A stretch of DNA of 64,000 bases from Microvirga calopogonii (GTDB lineage: Bacteria; Pseudomonadota; Alphaproteobacteria; Rhizobiales; Beijerinckiaceae): NCBI RefSeq assembly GCF_003347665.1, contig NZ_QDGA01000010.1, positions 62,001-126,000 on the forward strand, written 5' to 3'. Positions 8,237-17,356 of the stretch are shown piece by piece. The first letter of the stretch is position 1. The number at the start of each line of letters is the position of its first letter. A model generated the notes under the pieces. That model saw nothing but the letters and a program-made list of their open reading frames with translations. It made no database searches and was not told the DNA's origin. Made by a program: the position numbers and the translations under genes.

Positions 8237-10144
8237 CTATCGTCCCGATGGTAAACCTGCCTCCGCGAGGCAGCGCGCCCATTGCTGGCCGGTCTCGAGC
8301 TGCCCATTGGGCATGCGCGCGATATACTTCTCGACTGTCAGTTCCGGCTCGAGCTGCCGCATGTTGCGCAGGGCTTCGCGTGCCTCATCCATTCGCCCCT
8401 GACGAACGAGCGAAATCGTCAGAACCCGCCACGTGGAGGAGTGCATGCGGTTGAGCGTCAGCGACGATCGCGCAAGCCTTTCGGCGCTCAGGTATTGATG
8501 GGCCGAAAGCTCCGCCGTTGCCCCAAGGGATTCGAAGTAGTAACGCTGCGGATCGAGCGGGGAGAGGTCCATCGCACGCCGCGTCGCCTCCACAGCGATA
8601 TCCCCCTCACCTTTGAACGCATGGACTGTGCCCCTGTAGAGCCACCCCAAGGCGTGGCTGGGATTGGCGGCGACGGCCTCGTCGCAACGCTTGCGAGCCG
8701 TGTCCAGGTCCTTCAACAAGTGACAATAGACGAAGCCTTCGGTCGCGAGCGCAAGGGCGTTCGACGGGTCCCGGTCGAGCGCGGCATGGGTGGCGCTCAA
8801 GGCCTCGGCGGCTTCGCGGCCCCGATCCTCGGACCAGCCGCGCGTCACCCGCAGAATGAACCAGTTGCCCAGCCATGCGCGCGGAGCGGCAATTCTGTTA
8901 TGTCGGTTGATGAGTTCCTCGAGGAGCTTACGGGTTTGCAGGAACTCCTCCTTGTTTGATCTGTGCATCATCCTGATGCTGCCGAGCAGCAGCGAGTAGC
9001 TCTCGAGGGTCGGCAGCGGCTGGGTTAGGATATGCTCGACTTCGGCGTCGAAGACTGAGACATGAACCGCCCGAGCGATGCGATGCGCCAGTTCGCTTTC
9101 GGGCTTGAGGAGGTCACCAATTTCCCCGCTCAACCGTTCGGTCCAGACAACCTCGTGGCTGCGTGCATCGGCGAGCTCCGCTGTCACCAGAAGCTGACCT
9201 GCATTCACGATATACCCGCCGCTGAGGACATAATTCGCGCCAAGATGGGCCGAGATCTCGTCCACATTGTTTGCGCGTCCCCGAAACACGCTGGTCGACA
9301 GGCGTGAAATCACCTTGAAGTTCGTCGACTTCGACAGACGCAAAATCACGCTGTCGGCAAGGAGGTTGCCAACGTCGAAATGATCGCGCGACTTATTCCT
9401 TGCTTCGAAGGGAACCACCGCAATGGTAGGTTCCATCCGTGTTCCGTAGTCACGTCGGCCTGACAGGCTTGGCTTTGGACTTGGCGGACCGACCCGGTAC
9501 GCCCGCACCGGCGCGTCGAAGTGCTTGAGATAGCAAGCACCGAGATCCTCGCATAGTGCATCCACCCCGTGCGTAAGCTCATCACGCGCAGCGGCCGTGG
9601 TGATTGTCTCGCCAGGACTGGCCAGTTTCGCCAGGTCGGCTACCAGATGCTCCTGCGCTGATGCACTGGCAATGGTTTCGTCGGGACCGGCCAGTGTCGC
9701 CAGCCGCGCCGCTAGATTTATCGCGGTTCCGTAGAGGTCGGTACCGTCGCTCCACGCGGTTGCGGCGTTGATCCCGGCGCGAAGGTGCAAACGCTGGCTT
9801 TCGGGAATGGCGGTGTTCCGGTCGGCAAGGGTCCGATGCATCGCGGACGCAGCCTCGACGGCGTCACGCACCGACTCAAAGCGCAGCAGTAAGCCGTCGC
9901 CAAGGTTCTTGAAGAGGACGCCGCGATGGCGCGGCAAGAGCTCGGTGGTGACCGTCTGGATGAAGTCTGTCCATCGGCGAATGGTGGCGGCCTCATGCTC
10001 TCGCATGAGCCGCACCGATTCCACGAGGTCGACCAGCAGGACGACGGTCTCTTGACGCACAAGCCCTTCGCCTGCCCTCCACACATCGGATTTCGCGGTC
10101 CGGGGGGCCTGTCCGTCTGGTTGCTCTACCGCGTCATCGCTCAT
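8237..10144 (-). CDS. class III adenylate/guanylate cyclase with TolB-like and TPR regions
   Basis: Protein of 635 residues. The N-terminal class III cyclase domain (about 30-220) has the metal aspartates Asp39 (LLVDLVESV) and Asp83 (FKNLGDG), and AGINAATA plus GTAINLAARLA near 124-148. A FlgO/TolB-like segment follows (about 240-360, IAVVPFEARNKS), then tetratricopeptide-type helices to the end. There is no membrane segment or signal peptide. Residues 148-170 and 171-195 look like a tandem duplication inside the cyclase domain. It is the first gene of a run with the haloperoxidase and the S8 protease. Which nucleotide it makes cannot be read from the sequence. Confidence 0.88.
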   Translation of the reverse strand: MSDDAVEQPDGQAPRTAKSDVWRAGEGLVRQETVVLLVDLVESVRLMREHEAATIRRWTDFIQTVTTELLPRHRGVLFKNLGDGLLLRFESVRDAVEAASAMHRTLADRNTAIPESQRLHLRAGINAATAWSDGTDLYGTAINLAARLATLAGPDETIASASAQEHLVADLAKLASPGETITTAAARDELTHGVDALCEDLGACYLKHFDAPVRAYRVGPPSPKPSLSGRRDYGTRMEPTIAVVPFEARNKSRDHFDVGNLLADSVILRLSKSTNFKVISRLSTSVFRGRANNVDEISAHLGANYVLSGGYIVNAGQLLVTAELADARSHEVVWTERLSGEIGDLLKPESELAHRIARAVHVSVFDAEVEHILTQPLPTLESYSLLLGSIRMMHRSNKEEFLQTRKLLEELINRHNRIAAPRAWLGNWFILRVTRGWSEDRGREAAEALSATHAALDRDPSNALALATEGFVYCHLLKDLDTARKRCDEAVAANPSHALGWLYRGTVHAFKGEGDIAVEATRRAMDLSPLDPQRYYFESLGATAELSAHQYLSAERLARSSLTLNRMHSSTWRVLTISLVRQGRMDEAREALRNMRQLEPELTVEKYIARMPNGQLETGQQWARCLAEAGLPSGR

Positions 10145-10652
10145 GTCGATCCGGCACCGCGAGCCCGCTCAGGGTGGCGCCTGCCACGCTGATAAAGGTT
10201 AGGCTGCCCTAGCAGGAAGCAGTGTCAAGGGGCTGGACGCGAGTTTCGCAATCGACAATAACGGTCTCCACCGTGGTCGATCTTGGTTTCGGGCCGGCTT
10301 TGCATCGTCAACCCGCCAGTCAGCAATGATTTCTTAGGAAGACAAACTCCCTAAAGACAGGCCCGTTAGAGCGTCGGACCTTTAGCTGAACGCTCCGCAA
10401 CCCGGCGCCGATGGCTGGACCGTCCTCAGGATTGCGAGATTCTGTTCTTGGCACGTTCCGGGATGAGACCGAGTGTCGACTCGAGCCCCGAGCCCGGTCG
10501 CTCCCATAGCACCCCGATTGACGCCCCGCCTGCAATCGGACGTCGTCCCTCCCCGCACTTGATCCGGGTGGCGAAATGCGGTTCGCTGCCTCGGCCGAAA
10601 GAGCAATGGGGAAGAGGCCGGAATCCCGGTCTCGAAGGGAAGGAACACGCGC
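10145..10652. other. gene-free spacer between divergent genes
   Basis: About 500 bases between the cyclase gene (minus) and the VOC gene (plus). Frames on both strands here lack codon bias or family features. It should hold both promoters, but no specific operator or structured RNA was seen. Confidence 0.4.
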
Positions 10653-11126
10653 ATGGCGAAGAACACGATCTGCCTCTGGTACGACAAGGACGCCGAGGCG
10701 GCAGCCCGCTTCTATGCCGAGGTCTTTCCCGACAGCGCCGTGCATGCCGTGCACCGCGCCCCCGGCGATTATCCATCGGGCAAGCAGGGCGACGTGCTGA
10801 CGGTCGAGTTCACCGTTGCGGGCGTCGCCTGTCTCGGCCTCAACGGAGGGCCTGCGTTCAAGCACAACGAAGCCTTCTCGTTCCAGATCGCCACCGACGA
10901 CCAGGAGGAGACCGACCGTTACTGGAACGCCATCGTGGGCAACGGCGGTCAGGAGAGCGCGTGCGGCTGGTGCAAGGACCGGTGGGGCGTGTCCTGGCAG
11001 ATCACGCCGCGCGTCCTCACGGATGCGCTGGCGGCGGGCGGCGATGAAGCCAAACGCGCTTTCGCCGCGATGATGACCATGCAGAAGATCGACGTCGCCG
11101 CCATCGAGGCCGCGCGGCGCGGCTGA
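10653..11126 (+). CDS. VOC family / PhnB-like protein
   Basis: Protein of 157 residues of the vicinal oxygen chelate superfamily, PhnB/3-demethylubiquinone methyltransferase-like branch. It shows the typical opening ICLWYDKDAEAAARFYAEVFPDS, a central LGLNGGPAFKHNEAFSFQI, then the closing CGWCKDRWGVSWQITP. Members of this branch are often annotated as methyltransferases without evidence, and the reaction is unknown. AAGGAA precedes the ATG. It is a single gene. Confidence 0.88.
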   Translation: MAKNTICLWYDKDAEAAARFYAEVFPDSAVHAVHRAPGDYPSGKQGDVLTVEFTVAGVACLGLNGGPAFKHNEAFSFQIATDDQEETDRYWNAIVGNGGQESACGWCKDRWGVSWQITPRVLTDALAAGGDEAKRAFAAMMTMQKIDVAAIEAARRG

Positions 11127-11337
11127 TGCGCCCTCGCGCCCGGCGGCACATGGACCGCCGGGCCTCGCCCGGGCCTGGCGGGGAGCGACATATCCGCGAG
11201 CCTAATTCTCCTTTAAGTCTTGGAACCTACGATGATCGCCGCGACAGGCATTTCGCCCGCCCTTTGGATGGCGGGCTTCGTCGACCCCTGACCCGAGTGT
11301 CAGGGACGTGGGGGCTTCCCTCGGCATGGAGGCGGCG

Positions 11338-12459
11338 ATGAACGCCTTATCCCTCAGTGATTTCGAGTTCGATTTTCAGAACCGGCCAGTCGGACGTCAT
11401 CATCCCCAGCAGGAGAATTCCTATACTCAGACCAACCTTGTCTCGGACGGTTTCCTGCCTGCTGCGCATATCGACCCGAACCTGATCAATCCATGGGGTG
11501 TTGCCAGCAGCCACACCGGTCCGTTCTGGGTCTCCGACAACGGGACCGGGGTCACCACAATCTACGACGGCAAGGGCGCGCCCGTCTCGATCGACGGTCA
11601 TTCGTCGATCACGATCGCAGCACCTCCCGGGCAGACGGACCCGTCCGCCCCGACAGGCCAGGTCTTCAACTACACGCACAGAGGATTCAACATCTCCAGC
11701 AACGGGCATACCGGGTCGGCCAGATTTCTGTTCGCGACGGAAAACGGAACGATCTCGGGCTGGAATCCGAACGTCGATAGCGGCAGCTCCGTGATCGCCG
11801 TCGACAAGTCCGCATCGGACGCGGTGTTCAAGGGCCTCGCCATCGGATCGACGCATGGCCACACCTATCTGTATGCGGCGGATTTCCATAACGGAGTCGT
11901 CGACGTCTTCAACAATCATTTTCACCAGGTGAAGCATTTCACCGATCACAACCTGCCGGACGGCTACGCGCCGTTCAACGTGCAGGCGCTCAACGGACAT
12001 CTGTTCGTGACCTTCGCTCTCCAGGATGCCGACAAGAAAGACGACGTCGCCGGCCCGGGCCATGGTTATGTCGACGAGTTCGATTTCTCCGGACATCTTC
12101 TTCACAGGGTCGCCTCGCAGGGTCCGCTGGACTCGCCCTGGGGTCTGGCCATCGCGCCGTCCGGCTTCGGGAAGTTCGCCCATGACCTTCTGGTCGGGAA
12201 CTTCGGGGACGGGAGGATCAACGCCTACGATCCACACGACTTCCATTTCATCGGCACCGTGGACGATCCCAGCGGCAATCAGGTCGTGATCGGCGATCTC
12301 TGGGCGCTCGTGCCCGGCAATCGCGGCCCGAACAGCGATCCGCACAGCATCTATTTCACCGCGGGCGTGCAGGATGAGGCGCATGGCCTGTTCGGAAAGC
12401 TCACGGCCGCTCCGGAGCAGGCGCATCAGCATAATGCGGCGACGGATTGGCTCATCTAG
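11338..12459 (+). CDS. TIGR03118 family protein
   Basis: Protein of about 373 residues matching the TIGR03118 family of predicted beta-propeller proteins. Landmarks are LINPWGVASSHTGPFWVSDNGTGVTTIYD, the FLFATENGTISGW motif, and LDSPWGLAIAPSGFG with DLLVGNFGDGRINAYD. The function is unknown; relatives are secreted and often found beside redox or CuZn proteins. No signal peptide is seen here. GGAGG before the ATG at 11338 supports this start over ATGs at 11308 and 11326. The stop lies inside a palindromic repeat. Confidence 0.88.
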   Translation: MNALSLSDFEFDFQNRPVGRHHPQQENSYTQTNLVSDGFLPAAHIDPNLINPWGVASSHTGPFWVSDNGTGVTTIYDGKGAPVSIDGHSSITIAAPPGQTDPSAPTGQVFNYTHRGFNISSNGHTGSARFLFATENGTISGWNPNVDSGSSVIAVDKSASDAVFKGLAIGSTHGHTYLYAADFHNGVVDVFNNHFHQVKHFTDHNLPDGYAPFNVQALNGHLFVTFALQDADKKDDVAGPGHGYVDEFDFSGHLLHRVASQGPLDSPWGLAIAPSGFGKFAHDLLVGNFGDGRINAYDPHDFHFIGTVDDPSGNQVVIGDLWALVPGNRGPNSDPHSIYFTAGVQDEAHGLFGKLTAAPEQAHQHNAATDWLI

Positions 12460-12491
12460 AGCATTGTGCGGACCCGAGGGGCCCTGTCCGC
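12457..12491. repeat. dispersed palindromic repeat, truncated copy 2
   Basis: TAGAGCATTGTGCGGACCC begins on the stop codon of the TIGR03118 gene. GCGGAC at 12468-12473 pairs with GTCCGC at 12486-12491. Only the outer part of the family unit is kept. Confidence 0.6.
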
Positions 12492-12579
12492 ATCTTGGCC
12501 GCAACCTTCTCGAACACGTCGCGTTGGGTGTTGACCAAGAAGCATCGTTCCAGGGGCATCTGATCGCAAGGAGATCCCC

Positions 12580-12843
12580 ATGCGTCGTATTCTGTTGGGT
12601 ACCGTGACCATCGCCAGCATCGCTCTGGGCGCTGCCACCGCCATGGCTCAAAATCCTCCGCCGCCGGTTCCCGGCGGAAGCGGATCCCAGACGACCAATC
12701 CGTCAACTTACCGGGACACGGCCAGGCGCGACCGTGAGCGCTCGATGCTGCTTCAGCAGAAGCAGCTTGGCATGACAACGGGCAGCGTCAGCAAGCATCA
12801 TACGACCAAGAAGCATCACCGCACGACCCATCACAGCATGTGA
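12580..12843 (+). CDS. small secreted His-rich hypothetical protein
   Basis: Protein of 87 residues with a clear Sec signal peptide (MRRILLGTVTIASIALGAATAMAQ, cleavage after AMA). The mature part is proline-rich (NPPPPVPGGSG), then charged (RDTARRDRERS), and ends in a histidine/lysine/threonine-rich tail with HH pairs that might bind metal. AAGGAG lies 5 bases before the ATG, and a strong terminator follows. No family was recognised. Confidence 0.7.
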   Translation: MRRILLGTVTIASIALGAATAMAQNPPPPVPGGSGSQTTNPSTYRDTARRDRERSMLLQQKQLGMTTGSVSKHHTTKKHHRTTHHSM

Positions 12844-12872
12844 CCGGGCAGCCTTTGCGACATTCAAGCCTG

Positions 12873-12895
12873 GGCTCCGGTCGATGACCGGAGCC
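12873..12895 (+). terminator. rho-independent terminator
   Basis: A perfect 10-bp stem, GGCTCCGGTC / GACCGGAGCC, with a 3-base GAT loop is followed by TTTCGT, 30 bases after the small secreted protein gene. The T-run is short, but the stem is very stable. Confidence 0.65.
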
Positions 12896-13112
12896 TTTCG
12901 TACGCGTAGCCGATGCCGCTCAGGGGCGATCCTCCCACGTCTGCCTAGACGACCGCCTGCAGGAGCGGGCAGGCGATTCCGGCCCTCATCCGTCGGCCCT
13001 GAACCGCCTGCGAACGATCGCTTGTCAGGAATGCCGCACCCTGGATTCGAACGGAACCGAGCCTGATCCGTTGTCCTTCATCACCAGCCGATCCGAACCT
13101 GTAGGCCCTGGT

Positions 13113-13164
13113 GGCTGAGAGAGACGCGCGCTCCCGCCTGCGAAAGACGAGGAGCACCGTGATG
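13113..13164 (+). promoter_or_regulatory. 5' leader hairpin covering the ribosome binding site (copy 2)
   Basis: This leader resembles 1668-1718: CTGAGAGAGACG, GCTCCCGCCTGC and GAGGAGCACCGTGATG. GCTCC at 13130-13134 pairs with GGAGC at 13151-13155, placing the Shine-Dalgarno GAGGAG in the stem for the ATG at 13162. The stem is two pairs shorter than in copy 1 because of one base change. Confidence 0.45.
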
Positions 13165-13371
13165 GTTGGTGCATCGAAATCAATGACCCGTGGTACCTAC
13201 GATAGTTGGCTTCTCCGGCTATCGCGGACGGCGCTGGACCAGTCACGAAAACTCCTCGACGAGACCGCTCCCTTGGTGAACGCGACCGAGGGAGGCTCCG
13301 TGATCGGGGTGCGCGGAAAAGCGAAGCCGCGAAAGGCCGGTCAGGACAAGCCGGAGCGTTCCTCGCCTTGA
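13162..13371 (+). CDS. small hypothetical protein
   Basis: Protein of 69 residues (MVGASKSMTRGTYDSWLLRLSRTALDQ...), amphipathic in the first half and basic at the C-terminus (RGKAKPRKAGQDKPERSS). The ATG at 13162 was chosen because GAGGAG precedes it and it follows the conserved leader; the frame also extends upstream to 13111 without support. It lies 55 bases before the YdeP-type oxidoreductase gene in the same direction. Function unknown. Confidence 0.5.
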   Translation: MVGASKSMTRGTYDSWLLRLSRTALDQSRKLLDETAPLVNATEGGSVIGVRGKAKPRKAGQDKPERSSP

Positions 13372-13425
13372 ACAATCGGCACCGTCGCGAGTTGGGCTGG
13401 ATCGTCAATTGCTGAGAGGCCTGTC

Positions 13426-15789
13426 ATGGGCGAAGGTCGCAAGTCTGCCCCCAAGCAGCCTCCCGCCGGCGGCTGGGGAGCCCTGAACGCCGTCGAACGG
13501 CATCTCGGCCGGCAGAAGGTGCTGCTGAAGGGCAACCGGACCCTTCTGTCCATGAACAAGCCGGGAGGCTTCGACTGCCCGAGTTGCGCCTGGCCCGATC
13601 CGAAGAAGCCTCACATCGCCGAGTATTGCGAGAACGGCGCCAAGGCTGTCGCCTGGGAGGCCACGAAAAAGCGCACGACTCCAGGATTCTTCGCGCAGCA
13701 CACGGTCGAGGAACTCAAGACCTGGAGCGATTTCGCGCTCGAGGACAACGGCCGCCTCACGCATCCCATGCGCTACAACCCGCACACCGACAAATACGAG
13801 CCGGTGGACTGGAACGTTGCCCTGGAAGACATCGGCGGGTTCGTGCGCCGGCTCGACCCGAAGCGGGTGGAGCTCTATACGTCCGGCCGCACCTCCAACG
13901 AAGCGGCGTTTCTCTGGCAGCTCTACGGTCGGCTGATCGGGACCAACAACTTCCCCGACTGCTCGAACATGTGCCACGAGACGACCACCGTGGCGCTGCC
14001 CGAGAGCATCGGCGTCGGCAAGGGAACCGTGACCCTGGACGACTGGGAGCAGTGCGACGCTCTCTTCATCATCGGCCAGAACCCGGGAACCAACAGCCCG
14101 CGCATGATGGGCTACCTGCACGACATGGCCAAGCGCGGGATCCCGATCGTCACCTTCAACCCGCTGAAGGAGCGCGCGCTCGTCAAGTTCACCGATCCGC
14201 AGAGCCCGGTCGAGATGCTGACGGGAACCGGGCAGACGATCAGCTCGAACTATTTCCAGCTCCGCACCGGCAGCGACATCATGGCCATGCAGGGCATCTG
14301 CAAGGCGGTCATCGCGGCCGACGACGCCGCCCAGGCGGCCGGCAGGCCGCGCATCCTCGATGTCGGCTTCATCGCCGAGCACACCCACGGCTTCGAGGCC
14401 TTCGCGGATTATGTGCGCGGCTTGAGCTGGCAACAGATCGAGCGCTACACGGCCCTGACCCGTCAGCAGATCGAGCAGGCGGCGGAGATCTACATGAGGG
14501 CCGAGCGCGTGATCGCCTGCTGGGGGATGGGCATCACCCAGCACAAGCGCGGCGGCGACGCCATGCAGCAGATCGTCAATCTGCTGCTGCTGCGCGGCAA
14601 TATCGGCCGTCTGGGCGCGGGAGCCTGCCCGATCCGGGGACATTCCAACGTGCAGGGCGACCGCACGGTCGGCATCTACCAGAAGCCCAAGGAGCCGTTC
14701 CTCGCCAAGCTCGACGAGACGTTCGGTTTCCGCAGCCCCCGCGAGGGCGGGCACGATACGGCCGAATGCTGCGAGGCGATCCTGCGCGGCGAGGTCGATG
14801 CCTTTCTGGCCATGGGCGGCAACTTCTTCCGCGCCATTCCCGACATCGACCGGGTCGGCGCGAAGGTGCCGGAGATCGGCATGACCGTGCATGTCGCCAC
14901 CAAGCTCAACCGCTCTCACCTGATCCACGGCAAGCGGGCCTATATCCTTCCGGCCCTTGGGCGCACGGAGCTCGACATCCAGAACGGGCACAAGCAGACC
15001 GTCACGGTAGAGGACAGCTTCTGCATGGTCCACGGCTCGACCGGGATCCTGACGCCCGCGAGCGAGCATTGCCGCTCCGAGCCCTGGATCATCGCGGGCT
15101 TGGCCAAGGCGACGGTGGCCGACCGGGCGAAGATCGACTGGGACCGGCTCGTGGCGGATTATTCCCTGATCCGCGACAAGATCGAGGCCGTGCTGCCCGA
15201 GCAGTTCGCGGATTACAACGCCCGGATCGCGACTCCGGGCGGCTTCCGCCTTCCCAATGGGGCGAGCGTGCGCAAATGGGACACGCCGACCGGAAAGGCC
15301 AATTTCCTCTTCAAGCCCGGCCAGACCGACCAGGACGACGACACGCCGGAAGCGCCGCACCTGCAGCTCATGACCCTGCGCGGCCACGACCAGTTCAACA
15401 CGACGGTCTATTCGTACAACGATCGCTATCGCGGCGTTTCGGGCGAGCGGATGGTGGTGTTCATGAACGAGCAGGATATCGCCGGTCTCGGTCTGTCGGA
15501 GGGAGCGGTAATCGAGTTCACCAGCGCCGCCGGAGACGGGATCGACCGGCGCGTCGGCGGCTTCAAAGTCGTCGCCTACGACGTGCCGCAGGGCTGCTGC
15601 GCGGCCTACTACCCGGAAACCAATGCGCTCCTGCCCCTCTCCCACCGCGACGAGCGGAGCAACACGCCGGCGGCGAAATCCGTCCCGGTTCGGATCAGCG
15701 CGGCGCGGCCCGGCAAACCGGTCTCGAGCGAACCCGACGTGGCGGAGACGCATCCCGAGCAGCCGCCGCTGACCGTGCCGGTTGCCTGA
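13426..15789 (+). CDS. FdhF/YdeP family molybdopterin oxidoreductase
   Basis: Protein of 787 residues of the YdeP branch of the DMSO reductase superfamily, predicted to use bis-MGD molybdopterin. Near the N-terminus CPSCAWPDPKK plus a later Cys (AEYCENGAK) mark the degenerate iron-sulfur region. TSGRTSNEAAFLWQLYGRLIGTNN and the CHETTTVALPESIGVG segment are family hallmarks. The C-terminal molydop-binding domain spans about residues 640-760 (LMTLRGHDQFNTTVYSYNDRYRG). YdeP of E. coli is linked to acid resistance, but its substrate is unknown. It is cytoplasmic, with no Tat signal. Confidence 0.93.
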   Translation: MGEGRKSAPKQPPAGGWGALNAVERHLGRQKVLLKGNRTLLSMNKPGGFDCPSCAWPDPKKPHIAEYCENGAKAVAWEATKKRTTPGFFAQHTVEELKTWSDFALEDNGRLTHPMRYNPHTDKYEPVDWNVALEDIGGFVRRLDPKRVELYTSGRTSNEAAFLWQLYGRLIGTNNFPDCSNMCHETTTVALPESIGVGKGTVTLDDWEQCDALFIIGQNPGTNSPRMMGYLHDMAKRGIPIVTFNPLKERALVKFTDPQSPVEMLTGTGQTISSNYFQLRTGSDIMAMQGICKAVIAADDAAQAAGRPRILDVGFIAEHTHGFEAFADYVRGLSWQQIERYTALTRQQIEQAAEIYMRAERVIACWGMGITQHKRGGDAMQQIVNLLLLRGNIGRLGAGACPIRGHSNVQGDRTVGIYQKPKEPFLAKLDETFGFRSPREGGHDTAECCEAILRGEVDAFLAMGGNFFRAIPDIDRVGAKVPEIGMTVHVATKLNRSHLIHGKRAYILPALGRTELDIQNGHKQTVTVEDSFCMVHGSTGILTPASEHCRSEPWIIAGLAKATVADRAKIDWDRLVADYSLIRDKIEAVLPEQFADYNARIATPGGFRLPNGASVRKWDTPTGKANFLFKPGQTDQDDDTPEAPHLQLMTLRGHDQFNTTVYSYNDRYRGVSGERMVVFMNEQDIAGLGLSEGAVIEFTSAAGDGIDRRVGGFKVVAYDVPQGCCAAYYPETNALLPLSHRDERSNTPAAKSVPVRISAARPGKPVSSEPDVAETHPEQPPLTVPVA

Positions 15790-16009
15790 TGATGACCCGC
15801 GACATGGCGCTGCCCCTTTGCCGTTCCAGGCCAAATACTCACCGCCTTTGGGTTGTTGAACAGGACGACGGCCCTACAACAAGTGGCTAAGTTTCACCTG
15901 AATTGCGGCAGCAAGGCCTCAGATCGAGGAGCCGGAGCACAGGCCGACACGGGACTGAACCGGACCGACCGACTGAGCTGAACGATTCGCGCTGGAGGCG
16001 TTCGCCCGG

Positions 16010-17353
16010 ATGACGATGGATCAGGTTCAAGGACCGCAGCCTTCCTCCACGGCTCTGGAGCGCGATGCCCGCTTGGTCTCCACGGACCACAGGGTCGCAC
16101 CGAGCGAGATCGCCATCGGGGTCGTGATCGGCCGGGCGGCGGAATACTTCGACTTCTTCGTCTTCGCCATCGCGTCCGTGGTGGTGTTTCCCAAGGTGTT
16201 CTTCCCCTTCGCGGAGCCCGTGACGGCGACGCTCTATTCCTTCGCCCTGTTCTCCTTGGCCTTCATCGCCCGGCCGATCGGCACGGTCATCTTCATGGCC
16301 ATCGACAGCCGGCATGGGCGTGGCGTCAAGCTCACCGTCGCGCTCTTCCTGCTCGGCTTCTCGACCATGGCGGTGTCCTTCCTGCCCCGCTACGACCAGA
16401 TCGGAGCCTGGTCGATTTATCTCCTGGCCATCCTGCGCATCGGGCAGGGTCTCGCCCAGGGCGGCGCCTGGGATGGACTCGCATCGCTTCTCGCGCTCAA
16501 CGCGCCCGCCGAGCGACGGGGCTTCTACACGGCCGTCGCGCAACTCGGCGCTCCGCTCGGCTTCATGGTCGCCAGCGTCCTGTTCGCGTTCTTCATGCTC
16601 AACCTCTCCGACGCCGACTTCCTGGATTGGGGCTGGCGCTATCCGTTCTTCTGCGCATTCGCGATCAATGTCGTGGCCGTGTTCGCGCGACTGCGTCTCG
16701 TGGCGACGGAAGAGTTTTCGCGCCTTCTCGAACAGCGGCGGCTCGAGCCCTCACCCGTCATCCCGCTGATCCGCACCCAGGCGCGCGTTCTCATCGTCGG
16801 CGCGCTGATCCCTCTGGCGAGCTTCGCCCTGTTCCATCTCGTCACCGTGTTTCCCATCAGCTGGATCACCCTGTTCACCCAGCGCTCCGCGGGCGAGTTC
16901 CTGATGATCCAATGCTCAGGCGCCTTCATCTGCGCCGGAGCGGTCGTGGCCTCGGGCCTTATCGCCGATCAGATCGGCCGCCGCAGGCTCCTGATGGTCT
17001 CGGCCGGCCTCATCGCGATCTTCGCACTCTGCAGCACCATTGCGCCCCTGATCGTCGAGGAGAATGCGATCGGCCAGACGATTTACGTCAATGCGGGCTT
17101 CGCGCTGCTCGGCCTGTCCTACGGCCAATCGTCCGGCGCGATCACGTCGCAGCTCGAACGGCGCTACCGCTACACGGGCGCGGCCCTCACGACGGATCTC
17201 GCCTGGCTGCTCGGCGCCGGCTTCGCGCCGCTGATCGTCCTGTTCCTGACGGCCCGTTACGGGCTCGCCTGCGTCGGTCTGTATCTGCTGTCGGGAGCGG
17301 TTACGACCCTCCTGGCGCTGAGCCTGTCCCGCTCCGAAATCCGGCAGGTTTGA
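16010..17353 (+). CDS. MFS transporter, metabolite:H+ symporter (MHS) type
   Basis: Protein of 447 residues with about 12 membrane spans. The N-terminal GVVIGRAAEYFDFFVFAIASVVVFPK resembles the MHS group (shikimate/citrate/proline-betaine symporters). The first cytoplasmic loop around DSRHGRG is followed by IGQGLAQGGAWDGLASLLALNAPAERRGFY. The substrate is unknown. Only 3 bases separate its stop from cyoA, so it is probably the first gene of the cytochrome bo3 operon. The 220-base spacer before it likely holds the operon promoter. Confidence 0.9.
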   Translation: MTMDQVQGPQPSSTALERDARLVSTDHRVAPSEIAIGVVIGRAAEYFDFFVFAIASVVVFPKVFFPFAEPVTATLYSFALFSLAFIARPIGTVIFMAIDSRHGRGVKLTVALFLLGFSTMAVSFLPRYDQIGAWSIYLLAILRIGQGLAQGGAWDGLASLLALNAPAERRGFYTAVAQLGAPLGFMVASVLFAFFMLNLSDADFLDWGWRYPFFCAFAINVVAVFARLRLVATEEFSRLLEQRRLEPSPVIPLIRTQARVLIVGALIPLASFALFHLVTVFPISWITLFTQRSAGEFLMIQCSGAFICAGAVVASGLIADQIGRRRLLMVSAGLIAIFALCSTIAPLIVEENAIGQTIYVNAGFALLGLSYGQSSGAITSQLERRYRYTGAALTTDLAWLLGAGFAPLIVLFLTARYGLACVGLYLLSGAVTTLLALSLSRSEIRQV

Positions 17354-17356
17354 ACC

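Noticed and set aside
10320..10640. Possible gene upstream of the VOC protein on either strand
   Set aside because: Open frames overlap each other on both strands with no family motif or start signal.
13405..15834. Minus-strand open frame of about 800 codons opposite the YdeP gene
   Set aside because: Shadow frame in GC-rich DNA; the plus-strand product has complete molybdopterin oxidoreductase motifs and the antisense product has none.
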